From: Syntrophotalea acetylenica
GTDB taxonomy: Bacteria; Desulfobacterota; Desulfuromonadia; Desulfuromonadales; Syntrophotaleaceae
Reading direction: 5' to 3'
Length of the DNA: 64,000 nt
NCBI RefSeq assembly: GCF_001888165.1
Contig: NZ_CP015455.1
Location: 800,001-864,000, forward strand
A model generated the notes under the pieces. The model saw only the letters and a program-made list of their open reading frames with translations, did no database searches and was not told the origin of the DNA. A program made the translations under genes and the position numbers. This document shows, piece after piece, positions 9,426 to 19,863 of this stretch (position 1 is its first letter; each line of letters opens with the position of its first letter).

Positions 9426-9441
9426 AACCCCGACCGGGGTT
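9426..9441 (-). terminator. Weak hairpin after the 789-aa gene
   Basis: AACCCC / GGGGTT with a 4-nt loop, ending on the minus strand in TTTT. It is short and may only attenuate transcription between the 789-aa gene and the lipase. Confidence 0.3.
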
Positions 9442-9463
9442 CCGAGGATGGCCGCAAAAACCC

Positions 9464-11833
9464 TCAGGCTCCGGAGATCAAGTGCCATGGCGGCAGGGAT
9501 TTTTGTCGCCAGAGTTTCTCCACAATCGCCTTGGCACTGTGCGGGTCTGCCTGGCGCCGGAACACTTCCTTGACCAGGCTGCCGCGGAGTTTGCGCAGAT
9601 CCTGACGGTATCGATCGAGAATCGAAACGATAATCGAGCGGTCAACGGGCAGGTCGACGCTTCCGATGCGTTGTGATGAGACAAGTACGAGGGCCTGGGC
9701 GGCCTCCAGACCTTCGACCTGGAAGGAATTTCCCCTGGCATCCCGCACTTCGATGAGCCCGAAAAATTCTCCTTGAATTGTCAGCGGGGAGTCGAAGACA
9801 TAGGTGCGTAGTTCCGGCCTGTAATAATCATAAAGATAATGATCGGGGAAAATGGGCGTACCATCCCTGAAGACCTGCTCGCAGACAGCCTCGATCACCT
9901 CCTGTTCCGGTGTGTCTGGCAAAGCGGCATGCTCTGTGTGGTCGGTGACGGAACTGGCTGCGGCAGGCAGTTCAGGCAGCGGACCGAGATACAGAGCCAG
10001 TTCCCGATCGAGGAGGGAAGCGTTCGGTTCGCTCTGATCCTTGGCCTGCAGGTGCTGCAGTTTTGCCAGGATCTGCCTGTCCGGCAGTGGCAGGCTTTGC
10101 CGGAGTACCTCGTTGCGCAGAGCGGTGCGGCGCGGCAGCGGCCGCCCGCCGCTGGCGACCTGCCACAGGTAACGCCCGAGGCCGGTCCGTAAAAACAGGA
10201 GCAGGCCTGCTTCCGGAAGATCTGTCCAGGTTTGCGACGTTACCGGATGCAGTTTGCCATTGACGATCATATTCCAGATATCCTCATGCAGAGCAAGAGC
10301 CAGGACCAACAGGGATCCTGCCCCCTGCTGAAGCTGCTTCGCGGCAATGCGGCGGACCTGTCTGCCGTGAACAATTTCGACCTCAGCTGCCGCTTGTTGT
10401 GATTTGCGCAGTTGCAAGCGCAGGCTGTTTTCCTGTCTGTACAGCTTATGCAGGGCCGCTGTTTCCAGAATCAGCCCCAGCAGCTGTTTTCCGAAGGTGC
10501 TGGACAGCCAGTGCGGAGGGGTGACAACATCGTAAAAAGTGTCTTTGGCGCCGAGTCCTACAAGGTGTAACAGTTGCCAGGCCCACATGGGCGTTCGGGG
10601 GGGCAGGCGGAAACGCCGCGCCGGCCACGACAGCCTCAGCCGGGCGGTCAACTCCCGTTTTTCCCCAACGGAAGGCAGGCGGCTGTCTGTCAGTGTCCCA
10701 CAGATCGAAGCCGGTGCGGGCTCGGGGCGCACTTCAAGGGCATTAAAAACACATGCCTTGAAGGGCGTCCGGCGGTACAAGTGGCGCAACAGCACATGAA
10801 GGGCAATCAAGGGAGGTGAGGCGACAAGAATCGGTGCTTCGGCTTGTTCCGGAATTGCGTCGGGATGAAGCAACAGCACCGGATTGCAGGCTGGCGCAGG
10901 GAGGCCCGGAACTGGGTGCCCACCCAGCTCTGCTGCTGTCTCAAGACGCAGGATTTCAAGGGCCTGGAGGGCACGCTGCGGTTGTCGAGAAATATCCAGT
11001 TGCGTGAGTCGGTGCAGCAAAAGATGCAGACGCACCTGAGCTTCTTCCGGAAGAGCAGCCTCTGCAGGCAGCATGCGCAACGCGCTGGCCAAAGGTTCAG
11101 GCAGCGCAGCGATGGCGATGGCTATATCGCCTTCCAGTTTTTGGGGCTGTCCTGCTTTGGGCAGCATGTCGTGCAGGGCGAGGGCCATGACGCGCACCAG
11201 CGTCGTGAAGGATTTGCCCTGGGCCTGTTTTTCGGCGGGGCTTTCCGGCCGGGTCGATTCGGCCATCCCCCGGTGAATTCTGTAATGCTCTGTCAATGGG
11301 GTCTGCAGGGAAGCCATTGTTGCGCGCAACAGGTTCGCCAGGTAATAGGCGGAGAGATTGTCGGGCAGAACGGCGCCCAGCACGCTGAAGGTTTTCATCG
11401 CCTCCATCAGCCCAAGCAGCGCTTCATGGGAATCGGCTGCATTGGGAGATTCGCCGCCGCCGACGGGCAGTTTTCTGGCAGCGCTCCAGTCATCCTGGCT
11501 GCGCTGCCAGAGGGTGATATGGGAAATATCCCAGGTTACAAAATAATTGAGACCGAGAGCCTCTGCCGCCATTTGTCCCTGAGGCAGCGGCGAGGGATCG
11601 GACGGGTCGGGGAAAAAAAGGACGCCCCCGGCCATGTAGCTGTCGCGGTTTATCCAGAACACCAGGGGTGGATGGATTTCCCCCGCAGGGGTGAGGATCG
11701 GGGCAAAAGGTTCGATCCGCCGAAACGGGGACCGGCCCCCGGTAATGAATTCCTGGGCCCAGAGGGAGAGTTGTTGCACCCTTTGATTGAAGGGCTCCTG
11801 GCCGGTTTTTTGGGTACTATCGGGGGTTTTCAT
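9464..11833 (-). CDS. Conserved-looking 789-aa protein of unknown function
   Basis: 789 aa; I do not recognise a family. The N-terminal 110 residues ([17 protein letters not shown], then [21 protein letters not shown]) recall the pattern of PD-(D/E)xK-like or restriction-subunit N-terminal domains, where a helix is followed by 'G-L-x-Y-x-V-T-x-x-x-x-x-L-W', but the acidic and lysine catalytic residues are not evident. The middle is alanine- and leucine-rich and mostly helical. The C-terminal 130 residues include a predicted beta-rich stretch ([20 protein letters not shown]) and a basic helical end. There is no signal peptide or membrane segment. It follows ruvB by 45 nt (repaired frame) on the same strand, so a DNA-repair connection is possible but unproven. 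Confidence 0.7.
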   Translation of the reverse strand: MKTPDSTQKTGQEPFNQRVQQLSLWAQEFITGGRSPFRRIEPFAPILTPAGEIHPPLVFWINRDSYMAGGVLFFPDPSDPSPLPQGQMAAEALGLNYFVTWDISHITLWQRSQDDWSAARKLPVGGGESPNAADSHEALLGLMEAMKTFSVLGAVLPDNLSAYYLANLLRATMASLQTPLTEHYRIHRGMAESTRPESPAEKQAQGKSFTTLVRVMALALHDMLPKAGQPQKLEGDIAIAIAALPEPLASALRMLPAEAALPEEAQVRLHLLLHRLTQLDISRQPQRALQALEILRLETAAELGGHPVPGLPAPACNPVLLLHPDAIPEQAEAPILVASPPLIALHVLLRHLYRRTPFKACVFNALEVRPEPAPASICGTLTDSRLPSVGEKRELTARLRLSWPARRFRLPPRTPMWAWQLLHLVGLGAKDTFYDVVTPPHWLSSTFGKQLLGLILETAALHKLYRQENSLRLQLRKSQQAAAEVEIVHGRQVRRIAAKQLQQGAGSLLVLALALHEDIWNMIVNGKLHPVTSQTWTDLPEAGLLLFLRTGLGRYLWQVASGGRPLPRRTALRNEVLRQSLPLPDRQILAKLQHLQAKDQSEPNASLLDRELALYLGPLPELPAAASSVTDHTEHAALPDTPEQEVIEAVCEQVFRDGTPIFPDHYLYDYYRPELRTYVFDSPLTIQGEFFGLIEVRDARGNSFQVEGLEAAQALVLVSSQRIGSVDLPVDRSIIVSILDRYRQDLRKLRGSLVKEVFRRQADPHSAKAIVEKLWRQKSLPPWHLISGA

Positions 11834-12903
11834 AGGCTCGACAAAAGACGGTGCAGGTTTGGCCGCAGCGTGGACCTGTCAGGAAAATAGCTCACCGCTG
11901 GCCTGGCCGCGCGGAATCTGTCGCTGGAAATGCCGGTAGGCCAGTTCCGTGGCCACGCGCCCGCGGGGGTTCGGTTCAGATAGCCGTTCTGCAGCAGGTA
12001 GGGTTCGATAACGTCTTCAATGGTATCCTTCTCTTCTCCGACGGCTGCGGCCAGGGTGTCCAGTCCGACCGGTCCGCCGGCGAATTTGTCGATGATGGCA
12101 AGCAGCAGCAAGCGGTCCATGTGATCCAGACCGCTGCTGTCGACCTCCAGCCGCGAAAGAGCCATATCGGCAATCTCGCGGGTGATGACCCCATTGCCCT
12201 TGACCTGGGCGAAATCCCTGACGCGTCGCAGCAGGCGATTGGCGATACGCGGCGTGCCCCGACTGCGGCGGGCGATTTCCCGTTGGCCGTCCTTTTCGAT
12301 GGGGATGTCAAGAATCCGGGCGCTGCGCCCGGCGATGGTGGCCAGCTCGTCATGATTATAGAATTCCAGCCGGCAGATAACCCCGAACCGGTCTCGCAGA
12401 GGTGAGGAAAGCAGCCCGGCCCGCGTGGTTGCTCCCACCAGCGTGAAGCGGGGGATGTCGAGCTTTATGGTTCGCGCCGAAGGTCCCTGCCCGATAATGA
12501 TATCGAGCTGGTAGTCCTCCATCGCAGGGTAGAGAATCTCCTCCACCACCGGCGACAGGCGGTGGATTTCATCGATGAACAGCACATCGCCCTCGGCCAG
12601 ATTGGTCAGGATGGCTGCGAGGTCTCCAGGCTTTTCGATCACCGGGCCGGAGGTACTTTTGATACTGACGCCCATTTCACTGGCGACAATGTTGGCGAGA
12701 GTGGTCTTGCCCAGGCCCGGCGGACCGTAAAAAAGAACGTGATCGAGGGACTCCTGGCGTCCACGCGCGGCGTCGATAAAAACCTGCAGGTTTTCCTTGG
12801 CCTTGCTTTGGCCGATATATTCCGCCAGTACCCGCGGCCGCAAGGTCGCTTCCAACCGGTCATCCTCTATGTTGAAATCGGGTGTGACAAATCGTTCAGT
12901 CAT
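11830..12903 (-). CDS. ruvB: Holliday junction helicase RuvB (C-terminus frameshifted)
   Basis: RuvB is the AAA+ hexameric motor of Holliday junction branch migration with RuvA. Walker [12 protein letters not shown], the DEIHRL box and the [17 protein letters not shown] sensor region are intact. From NRTP onward the frame differs from the family: another frame encodes the expected end ([16 protein letters not shown] and ...GELFS, stop at 11879). One extra G in the run at 11965-11969 restores a 341-aa RuvB ending at 11879, so the last 27 residues as written here are probably an artefact of a missing base. It starts 108 nt after ruvA, same strand. Confidence 0.93.
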   Translation of the reverse strand: MTERFVTPDFNIEDDRLEATLRPRVLAEYIGQSKAKENLQVFIDAARGRQESLDHVLFYGPPGLGKTTLANIVASEMGVSIKSTSGPVIEKPGDLAAILTNLAEGDVLFIDEIHRLSPVVEEILYPAMEDYQLDIIIGQGPSARTIKLDIPRFTLVGATTRAGLLSSPLRDRFGVICRLEFYNHDELATIAGRSARILDIPIEKDGQREIARRSRGTPRIANRLLRRVRDFAQVKGNGVITREIADMALSRLEVDSSGLDHMDRLLLLAIIDKFAGGPVGLDTLAAAVGEEKDTIEDVIEPYLLQNGYLNRTPAGAWPRNWPTGISSDRFRAARPAVSYFPDRSTLRPNLHRLLSSL

Positions 12904-13010
12904 GCCAGTCCGCCTTTGGGGATTTCCGCTTTTCCTGCTTCAGGATACAGAAAGAGCCCACCCCTTTCAAAGGGAAATGTTCTTTCGGTTACGGTCTCTG
13001 GTGCCGCGAT

Positions 13011-13607
13011 TTAGCGCATGAGGATTTTCAGTGCCTGTTTGAGGATTTCCTCCAGGGGGGTGCCGGCATCCAGGTCCAGGGAATCGAGTGCTTTGCGGGA
13101 CAGGTTTTCCTTGTAGCCGAGATTGACCAGTGCCGACAGGGCGTCATCCCGGAAATCGCATGGTGCAGGCACCGGCGGTGTTTTGCTGCCGGCAGCGGAG
13201 CCGGCAAGGCTCGTGACTTTGTCACGAAGTTCCAGGACCAGCCGTTCCGCCGTTTTTTTGCCGATCCCCGGAACGGTTGCCAGCTGTTTCGCATTGCCTT
13301 GTGACAATGCCTGATGCAATTCCGCCGCTGGCATGTGAGACAGGATGTTGAGCGCCACCTTGGGGCCAACGCCGGATACGGACAGCAACAGTCCGAAAAG
13401 CTCCTTCTCGGAACTGCTCCAGAAACCGAACAGCAGCAGCGCATCCTCACGCACATGGGTATGCACTTGCAGTCGTACCAGACCTTCATCCGGAAGGGCG
13501 TAGTAGGTCGAAAGCGGGATCAGCAGTCGATAGCCGACGCCGCCGACATCCAGAATAATTTGGCTGATGGATTTATGGATCAATTGTCCATTGAGCACAG
13601 CGATCAT
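13011..13607 (-). CDS. ruvA: Holliday junction DNA-binding protein RuvA
   Basis: 198 aa, full length. The N-terminal OB fold (MIAVLNGQLIHK, GGVGYRLLIP) is followed by two helix-hairpin-helix motifs (LLSVSGVGPKVALNIL, LATVPGIGKKTAERLV), a flexible linker and the C-terminal UBA-like domain (DALSALVNLGY) that binds RuvB. It forms the tetramer that holds the four-way junction. It lies 31 nt after ruvC and before ruvB, the classical ruvCAB order. Confidence 0.96.
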   Translation of the reverse strand: MIAVLNGQLIHKSISQIILDVGGVGYRLLIPLSTYYALPDEGLVRLQVHTHVREDALLLFGFWSSSEKELFGLLLSVSGVGPKVALNILSHMPAAELHQALSQGNAKQLATVPGIGKKTAERLVLELRDKVTSLAGSAAGSKTPPVPAPCDFRDDALSALVNLGYKENLSRKALDSLDLDAGTPLEEILKQALKILMR

Positions 13608-13638
13608 GGCATCATTCCGGAAGCTAAGAGAAAGTCCG

Positions 13639-14124
13639 TCAAATCAGCAGGCTCTTGAGATGATAGCAATGCGCGTGACAAATGGCCACCGCCAAAGCAT
13701 CCGAGGCGTCCTCCTGGGCGATTTCAGGCAGATTCAAGAGTACGCGCACCATCTGCTGCACCTGCGGCTTGGCCGCCTTGCCGTAGCCGACAACGGCCTG
13801 CTTGACCTCCACGGCGGTATATTCGGCTACGGGCAGGGCCGCGTTGACCCCGGCCAGCATGGCAACGCCCCGAGCATGTCCAAGCTTCAGTGCCGACAGG
13901 GCGTTTTTAGCGACAAATATGCGTTCCACTGCCACGCTTGCCGGCCCATAATCGCGAATAACCCGCGACAATCCATCGTAAATTGTTTTGAGCCGTTCCG
14001 CCAGCGGGGCATCGGTGCGGGTGTGGATGGCGCCGTTGTCCACATGAAGCAGGCGGTTGCCGATTTTTTCGATCAGACCGTAACCGGTGATGCGGGTGCC
14101 TGGATCGATGCCAAGAATACGCAT
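13639..14124 (-). CDS. ruvC: Holliday junction endonuclease RuvC
   Basis: 161 aa, full length. The four catalytic acidic residues of the RNase-H-like fold are present: D7 ([12 protein letters not shown]), E67 (VAVERIF), D139 and D142 ([10 protein letters not shown]). It resolves Holliday junctions by paired nicks after RuvAB migration. It is the first gene of ruvCAB; GAGGGTGATTTGAC gives the ribosome site. Confidence 0.96.
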   Translation of the reverse strand: MRILGIDPGTRITGYGLIEKIGNRLLHVDNGAIHTRTDAPLAERLKTIYDGLSRVIRDYGPASVAVERIFVAKNALSALKLGHARGVAMLAGVNAALPVAEYTAVEVKQAVVGYGKAAKPQVQQMVRVLLNLPEIAQEDASDALAVAICHAHCYHLKSLLI

Positions 14125-14155
14125 GTCAAATCACCCTCGATGAGTCCTTGTCAAA

Positions 14156-14181
14156 GGAAAAAGGCGGGGCTTGCCCCGCCT
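14156..14181 (-). terminator. Terminator after the yebC-type gene
   Basis: AGGCGGGGC / GCCCCGCCT with a 2-nt apparent loop (folding to 4 nt or more in practice), followed on the minus strand by TTTTT. It separates the yebC-type gene from ruvCAB. Confidence 0.8.
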
Positions 14182-14209
14182 GATAAATACGGTCGACAGG
14201 GACCAGGGC

Positions 14210-14956
14210 TCATTCCATGATGCGGGCGATTTCCTCGTCCGAAATGTCGAAGTTGGCATAGACGTTCTGAACGTCATCATTGTCTTCGAGTTTGTCCATC
14301 ATCTTGAGCATCTGTTCGGCCTGCTTGCCCTCCAGCCCAACCATGGTCTGGGGAATCATGGTCACCTCGGCTGTTTGCCACTGCAGACCTTTGGCGGCGA
14401 GGGCATCGCGCACTTCCATGAAGTCGGCCGGATCGGTAATGATCTCATAGGCGTCGCCCTCGTCCTTGACGTCTTCGGCTCCGGCCTCCAGTGCCGTTTC
14501 AAACAAAGCGTCGAAATCCTGCTCGGTGTCGAAGGAGATCAGCCCCTTGCGATCGAATAGAAACGCGACCGATCCATTGACGCCAAGACTGCCGTTGTGC
14601 TTGTTGAAGATGTGGCGAACATCGGCAACGGTGCGGGTGCGGTTGTCGGTCATGAATTCTACAATAACCGCGACGCCTCCGGGCCCGTAGCCTTCAAAGG
14701 TGCCTTCTTCGTAGTTGACACCGTCGAGGTCGCCACAGCCTTTTTTAATCGCCCGCTCGATGGTGTCCTTGGGCATATTGGAGCCCTTCGCCTTGTCGAC
14801 GGCCGTGCGCAACCGCGCATTCGCCTCCAGGTCGCCGCCGCCAATCTTGGCAGCTACGGTGATTTCCTTGATCAGTTTGGTGAAAATTTTGCCACGCTTG
14901 GCGTCCTGGGCACCCTTGCGGTGTTTGATGTTGGCCCATTTGCTATGTCCTGCCAT
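14210..14956 (-). CDS. yebC: YebC/PmpR family transcriptional regulator (TACO1-like)
   Basis: 248 aa, with the invariant start [20 protein letters not shown] and the acidic end typical of the family. Members are reported as transcription regulators and, more recently, as factors that help ribosomes through proline stretches. Ribosome site AAGGAGACACGGCA. In many proteobacteria yebC precedes ruvC, as it does here, but a terminator separates them. Confidence 0.95.
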   Translation of the reverse strand: MAGHSKWANIKHRKGAQDAKRGKIFTKLIKEITVAAKIGGGDLEANARLRTAVDKAKGSNMPKDTIERAIKKGCGDLDGVNYEEGTFEGYGPGGVAVIVEFMTDNRTRTVADVRHIFNKHNGSLGVNGSVAFLFDRKGLISFDTEQDFDALFETALEAGAEDVKDEGDAYEIITDPADFMEVRDALAAKGLQWQTAEVTMIPQTMVGLEGKQAEQMLKMMDKLEDNDDVQNVYANFDISDEEIARIME

Positions 14957-15069
14957 GTTGCCGTGTCTCCTTGCCTGGGATAATTATGCTTTTTCCGGGT
15001 ATTTGGTTGCGCATCAAAGGTGGATGCGGAGCCCTTGTGTCGAGGCCCTTGCCGCCGGCAAAGCGTCGT

Positions 15070-16029
15070 TCAATAAACCGGCTTGAAATCAAACTGGTGC
15101 TGGGCGCGGATAAACCGAACTGTGCGGCTTTTGGAACGCATGACGATGGAATGGGTTTCCGCGCCGCCCGACACATAGCGCACGCCGTGCAGCAATTCGC
15201 CGTTGGTAACGCCGGTGGCCGCAAAAACCACATCCCCTTGCGCCATTTCCTCGGCGGTGTAAATCTTGTCGAAATCTTCGATACCCATGGTGCGTGCGCG
15301 GGTTTTTTCTTCCCGGTTCATGAACACCAGGCGGCCCTGCATGTCGCCTCCCATGCACTTGAGTGCCGCCGCCGCCAGCACCCCCTCGGGGGCACCACCG
15401 ATACCCATCAGCATGTCGACGCCACTGCCACAGACCGTAGCCGCGATGGCCGGTGCCACATCGCCATCGGAAATGAGGTGAATCCGGGCTCCGGCCCTGC
15501 GCACTTCACTGATGATCTTTTCGTGCCGGGGTCGGTCGAGGATCACCACGGTAAGGTCTTGTACATAGCAATTTTTGGCGTCGGCCACCCGCTTGAGGTT
15601 CTCTTCGGGTGACTCGTTCAGGTCGATACAGCCATGGGCTTCCGGACCGACGGCGATTTTTTCCATGTACATATCGGGCGCGTGAAGAAACCCTCCCTTG
15701 GGTGCCAGCGCAATGGTGGTGATAGCGCCGGTCTTACCCTTGGCACAAATGTTGGTGCCTTCCAGCGGATCGACGGCGATATCGACTTCGGGATATCCGC
15801 CGCAACTCTTGCCGACTTTCTCACCTATATAGAGCATGGGCGCTTCATCCATCTCGCCCTCGCCGATAACAACCGTGCCGCAAAATTCGACGGAATCGAG
15901 CGTGCGACGCATGGCTTCGGTCGCCGCTTCATCGGCAGCATCCTTGTTCCCCTTGCCAACCCAGCGGCCACAGGCCAGCGCGGCGGCTTCGGTGACCCGT
16001 ACCAGATCCATGGCTAAATTGCGTTCCAT
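15070..16029 (-). CDS. glpX: Class II fructose-1,6-bisphosphatase (GlpX type)
   Basis: 319 aa from the ATG at 16029, preceded by a strong AAGGAGGA. The class II signature is present: [17 protein letters not shown], the metal-binding [17 protein letters not shown] and [10 protein letters not shown], and later GDVAPA and [20 protein letters not shown]. It removes the 1-phosphate of fructose-1,6-bisphosphate in gluconeogenesis. No partner gene is adjacent on this strand except the yebC-type gene 113 nt downstream. Confidence 0.95.
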   Translation of the reverse strand: MERNLAMDLVRVTEAAALACGRWVGKGNKDAADEAATEAMRRTLDSVEFCGTVVIGEGEMDEAPMLYIGEKVGKSCGGYPEVDIAVDPLEGTNICAKGKTGAITTIALAPKGGFLHAPDMYMEKIAVGPEAHGCIDLNESPEENLKRVADAKNCYVQDLTVVILDRPRHEKIISEVRRAGARIHLISDGDVAPAIAATVCGSGVDMLMGIGGAPEGVLAAAALKCMGGDMQGRLVFMNREEKTRARTMGIEDFDKIYTAEEMAQGDVVFAATGVTNGELLHGVRYVSGGAETHSIVMRSKSRTVRFIRAQHQFDFKPVY

Positions 16030-16244
16030 TACAAAAATCCTCCTTGGGCTAAAGACTGCCGTTCGCAGCGGCGCCATCATGACAGAAAAAACTGGTAAAG
16101 ACAAGTTTTAGGGCACGGAACCCTATTGCCGGCCCGCATGTGTCGGCCGATGACGACTTGACTTGATGTGGTCTCCAAAGCGATGATGCCGTCCATGGTG
16201 ATGCAAAGGCTAAGATCAACATTTGCCCGGGGGAGATTGGCAGG

Positions 16245-16988
16245 ATGTTTCAAAAAACCGTCATTTGGGCACACCGTGGGGCTTCCGGCAAGGCGCCCGA
16301 AAACACGCTGGCCGCGTTTGGCCTGGCAGAATTGGACGGTGCGGATGGCATTGAGCTCGATGTCCGCATGACTGCAGACGGGGTGCCCGTGGTGATGCAC
16401 GACGCCACCCTCGACCGTACCACGGATGACAGTGGCCTGCTTGCGTTACGATCGCTCGCCGACCTGGCCGGTGTTGATGCCGGACGCTGGTTCGGTCCGC
16501 AGTTCGCCAAAGAATCGGTACCAACCCTGGAACAGGTACTTTGCCAAATCCAGGACCGTATGCTCCTGAATATCGAGATCAAGGAGTTTGCGGCCGGTGT
16601 GGCCGTCAAGCGGCTTCTAAAGCGGCATGCCCGCTGCCGAGTGCTGATTTCCTCCTTTGACCACGCTGTGCTCCAGGCACTTCATCTTGACGCTCCGGAG
16701 TTGTTCCTCGGTTATCTGAGCGAGGATGCCGATTGGGACCGCTTGATCGAGACGGCAGTTGCCAATCGTGCGGTCAGTTTCCATCCCCGCCAGGATCGGG
16801 TTGTCGCTGAACAGGTTGAGCTTTGCCATGCCCGGGGGCTGAAGATTTTTCCCTGGGTTGTGGATGAAAAAAAGCGCGCCATGACGTTGCTTGAAATGGG
16901 CGTGGATGGCCTGTTCACCAACGAGCCCGGCAGCCTGCGCCGGTGGCTGGCTGGAGTCGCCAGCTCACAGGGAGTGCCGAGCAGGTGA
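16245..16988 (+). CDS. Glycerophosphodiester phosphodiesterase
   Basis: 247 aa with the GDPD barrel signature: AHRGASGKAPENT at the start (catalytic His), then ELDVRMTADGVPVVMHD (metal Glu/Asp and second His) and LNIEIKE. It releases glycerol-3-phosphate from deacylated phospholipids. There is no signal peptide, so it is the cytoplasmic UgpQ type. It is divergent from glpX and followed 42 nt later by bcp. Confidence 0.93.
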   Translation: MFQKTVIWAHRGASGKAPENTLAAFGLAELDGADGIELDVRMTADGVPVVMHDATLDRTTDDSGLLALRSLADLAGVDAGRWFGPQFAKESVPTLEQVLCQIQDRMLLNIEIKEFAAGVAVKRLLKRHARCRVLISSFDHAVLQALHLDAPELFLGYLSEDADWDRLIETAVANRAVSFHPRQDRVVAEQVELCHARGLKIFPWVVDEKKRAMTLLEMGVDGLFTNEPGSLRRWLAGVASSQGVPSR

Positions 16989-17030
16989 AACGTGGCGCCA
17001 TTTTGGGAAAGTGAATTTTCGAAAGGGCGG

Positions 17031-17501
17031 ATGATGGAAAATCTCGAGGGACGTAAAGCGGCAGGTTTTGAACTGGAAGGGACCGATCGGCAGATGCACA
17101 GGCTGGACGATTATGCCGGAAAGACCGTTGTGCTCTACTTCTATCCCAAGGACAACACCGCCGGGTGCACCAAGGAGGCGTGTTCCTTCCGGGACGTGCA
17201 TGCCGATCTGCTGCAACGGGAAGCGGTGCTGCTCGGAGTCAGCAGGGACAGCCTGGCGTCCCATGACCGCTTTATCGACAGGTTCGATCTGCCTTTTGTG
17301 CTGCTGTCCGACCCCGATGGCCGGACCATGCGGGCCTATGGTGCTTTCGGCGAAAAGAAAATGTACGGCAAGACCGTTATGGGTACGATCCGATCGACGG
17401 TAGTTATAGGCCCGGATGGCACGATCATAAAACACTGGCCCCGGGTTAAAAAGGCCGAGACCCATCCGCAGGAGGTACTTGCGTATTTGAGAGGGCTGTA
17501 A
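17031..17501 (+). CDS. bcp: Thioredoxin-dependent peroxiredoxin (Bcp type)
   Basis: About 156 aa. Two adjacent ATG codons (17031, 17034) follow GAAAGGGCGG; the second has the better spacing. The peroxidatic Cys lies in the NTAGCTKEACSF motif with the resolving Cys five residues later, as in E. coli BCP. It reduces hydroperoxides using thioredoxin. It forms a probable two-gene unit with the upstream glycerophosphodiesterase and ends at a clear terminator. Confidence 0.93.
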   Translation: MMENLEGRKAAGFELEGTDRQMHRLDDYAGKTVVLYFYPKDNTAGCTKEACSFRDVHADLLQREAVLLGVSRDSLASHDRFIDRFDLPFVLLSDPDGRTMRAYGAFGEKKMYGKTVMGTIRSTVVIGPDGTIIKHWPRVKKAETHPQEVLAYLRGL

Positions 17502-17532
17502 ATTCTTTGGCGTCGTGCCCCAGGGTGGCAGT

Positions 17533-17571
17533 AGCCGGAGCAGTGGCTTTGACATCTGTTCCGGCTTTTTT
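17533..17571 (+). terminator. bcp terminator
   Basis: AGCCGGAGCAG / CTGTTCCGGCT (11 bp with one G-T pair) around a 12-nt loop, then six T. Confidence 0.85.
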
Positions 17572-17588
17572 GCGAATAACGCCGTGGT

Positions 17589-18845
17589 TCAGAAAGTGTG
17601 CGTGAGGCTGACGCCGATCAGGTGCAGATGGTTTTCATACTCCCCGTTGGCGAGGGGGCCGTACAGGTTGCTGCGCTTGCTGCGATCCTCCTGTAATTGG
17701 AAGCCGTAAGCCAGCGCCAGCTTGAGGTGGTCAAGGGACCACTCGGTGCCGAGGGTGAATAGATGGGTGTCGGAGTCGGGAACGCCCGGTTCGAAGGTCC
17801 TGTCCGGGATCGGATTCTCACCGTACAGGTATCCGGCCATGATCGCCAGGCGGTCATTCACGCGGTATTTGGTGCCGATGTTGTAAGCCCAGGTGGCGTG
17901 CCAGTCGCGGGGCGCCAAGCTGCTGGTCTCGCCACCCACGGGGTCGCGCAGTGTGATTTTGAGCCGCCGGAAGGAGGACCAGTCTTCCCAGCGCAGCCCG
18001 ATTTCCATCGTCCAGGCGTCTGTGAACTGGTAGGCCAGGCCTGCCGTGAACTGCTGGGGCAGGGTGATGGCCGTTTTGCCGCGTGTTTCGGGAAACAGCA
18101 GGGAAATCAGCGGCGAAGCCGAATCGGGGATGTCGAAACGGGCCTTGCCGTCGATATCGACCTTGATCTCGCTGCGGTAGGCGGCGCCAAAGGACAGTTC
18201 ATCGGTCAGTTTCAGCAATATGCCTGCGTTGAAGCCTGCTGCTTCGCCGCTGCCGGTGAACTGCTGGCCGATTTCCGGTTCTCCGAAGGTTGAGAGATCC
18301 ACCTTGTTTTTCAGCTTGGCGTCGAGCAGGAGGATGTTCAGCCCGGCGCCAAAGGAAATCCGCGGCGATAACTGCCAGGCCAGCGTCGGATTGATGTTGA
18401 AGGTGGTGATGCGGGATTTGGTGGCGATAAAACGCCCCGGCCAGTCGCTGTCCCAGACGGTGCCGAGGCCGAAAGAATTGAAAACGCCGAGGCCGGCGCT
18501 GAAGCGGTCGCCGAATTGGTGGGAAACATAAAAAGAACTTGGGAAATAGGCCGTATCACGGTTGTCGGCGGTTGTGCCATCTTCCGCCTTGAAATCCCGG
18601 GAGGGCAGGATGACGGTGGTGCCGATTTCCAGTTGCGTGCCGGGCAATTCGGTGAGCAGTGCCGGGTTGAAGAATACCGCCGACGGTCCGTCACTATGGG
18701 CGGTGGTTGCGTTGGCTTGTCCCAGGGCGTCGGCACTTTGGGTGAAAATGCCGAAGCCTGAGGCAAAACCGTGACGAGCGCTTGAAAACAGGCACGCGAC
18801 AAGCAACAGTTGAATGAAAAACGCCCTGAAAACAAAAAGTCTCAT
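17589..18845 (-). CDS. FadL/OmpP1-type outer membrane channel
   Basis: 418 aa from the ATG at 18845 (GAGGGGGCGACC before it). There is a signal peptide of about 28 residues, then the FadL N-terminal signature (GFGIFTQSADALGQANA and NPALLTELPG). The rest is beta-strand rich, with alternating aromatic residues and a terminal Phe as in outer membrane barrels. FadL proteins pass long-chain fatty acids or hydrocarbons through the outer membrane. It stands alone and is divergent from the methyltransferase gene. Confidence 0.9.
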   Translation of the reverse strand: MRLFVFRAFFIQLLLVACLFSSARHGFASGFGIFTQSADALGQANATTAHSDGPSAVFFNPALLTELPGTQLEIGTTVILPSRDFKAEDGTTADNRDTAYFPSSFYVSHQFGDRFSAGLGVFNSFGLGTVWDSDWPGRFIATKSRITTFNINPTLAWQLSPRISFGAGLNILLLDAKLKNKVDLSTFGEPEIGQQFTGSGEAAGFNAGILLKLTDELSFGAAYRSEIKVDIDGKARFDIPDSASPLISLLFPETRGKTAITLPQQFTAGLAYQFTDAWTMEIGLRWEDWSSFRRLKITLRDPVGGETSSLAPRDWHATWAYNIGTKYRVNDRLAIMAGYLYGENPIPDRTFEPGVPDSDTHLFTLGTEWSLDHLKLALAYGFQLQEDRSKRSNLYGPLANGEYENHLHLIGVSLTHTF

Positions 18846-19009
18846 GGTCGCCCCCTCGGAAAAAACAGCGAACGGCAAGTTGGCAGATGCTTCCCGACGC
18901 AAAATATGGCAATCTCTACAATGTTCAAGACTATATCGGTGAAGCAGGCTGTAGACAATTCGTTTTTTGCTTATAAATTACACATTTGCAGAATTTTAAT
19001 GGAGCTGCG

Positions 19010-19819
19010 ATGAAAACCCGTACCGCTTATCTGATGGAAAGCGATCAGGAGGCCAGGCGCCTGGATCTTAAAACCGACCGGGAACGTCTGGAAGAACAGG
19101 CTCGATGGGCAGGCCTTCAGCCCGGTATGCGTGTTATTGATGTCGGTTGTGGCAGTGGCAAGACCAGCTCGTTTCTGCACCGGATGGTTCATCCCGGCGG
19201 GGAGGTGCTGGGGATTGATGCCTCGCCCGAACGTGTGGCCCATGCACGAAGCCACTATGGTGTGGCGGGGCTTGGTTTTGCCTGTCGTGATTTTTATGAC
19301 CCGCTGCTTGATCTGGGGCAGTTTGATTTTGTCTGGGTGAGGTTTGTTCTTGAATATCATCGTCGTGAAGCCGCGCGGATCGTGGAAAACCTGATGAGCA
19401 TTCTGGCACCGGGGGGCATCCTGTGTCTTATCGACCTGGATCATAACTGCCTGAATCACTACGGCATGCCACCCCGCCTGGAGTCCGCGCTGACGGCCAT
19501 CATGGGGCAACTGGAGACACATGGGAATTTCGATCCCTACATGGGCAGGAAGCTCTACAGTTTTTTGTACGATCTGGGATGTCAAAAAATCGATGTGCGA
19601 CTGAGCGCCCATCACCTGATTATCGGCGAACTCAACGACGTGGATGCCTTCAATTGGCTGCGCAAGGTGGAAGTCGCGGTTAAAAACAGCGGCTATGGAT
19701 TTCCGGAGTATGCCGGCGGATTTCAGGAGTTCACTCAGGAGTTTCAGGCTTTTTTCAGTGATCCGAGACGTTTTACCTACACGCCGCTGATTGCCTGCCG
19801 GGGCAGTCGGCCAAAGTGA
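19010..19819 (+). CDS. SAM-dependent methyltransferase, class I
   Basis: 269 aa from the ATG at 19010 (TGGAGCTGCG before it). Motif I is VIDVGCGSGKTSSFL (near residue 42), motif II is VLGIDASPERV, and a post-motif acidic stretch DFVWVRFVLEY follows. The C-terminal 90 residues are not shared with a family I can name. The substrate is unknown. Confidence 0.85.
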   Translation: MKTRTAYLMESDQEARRLDLKTDRERLEEQARWAGLQPGMRVIDVGCGSGKTSSFLHRMVHPGGEVLGIDASPERVAHARSHYGVAGLGFACRDFYDPLLDLGQFDFVWVRFVLEYHRREAARIVENLMSILAPGGILCLIDLDHNCLNHYGMPPRLESALTAIMGQLETHGNFDPYMGRKLYSFLYDLGCQKIDVRLSAHHLIIGELNDVDAFNWLRKVEVAVKNSGYGFPEYAGGFQEFTQEFQAFFSDPRRFTYTPLIACRGSRPK

Positions 19820-19863
19820 AGCGTGGCGTTTATGTCATTATCCGGGGCCTGCAGGTGCAGTAT

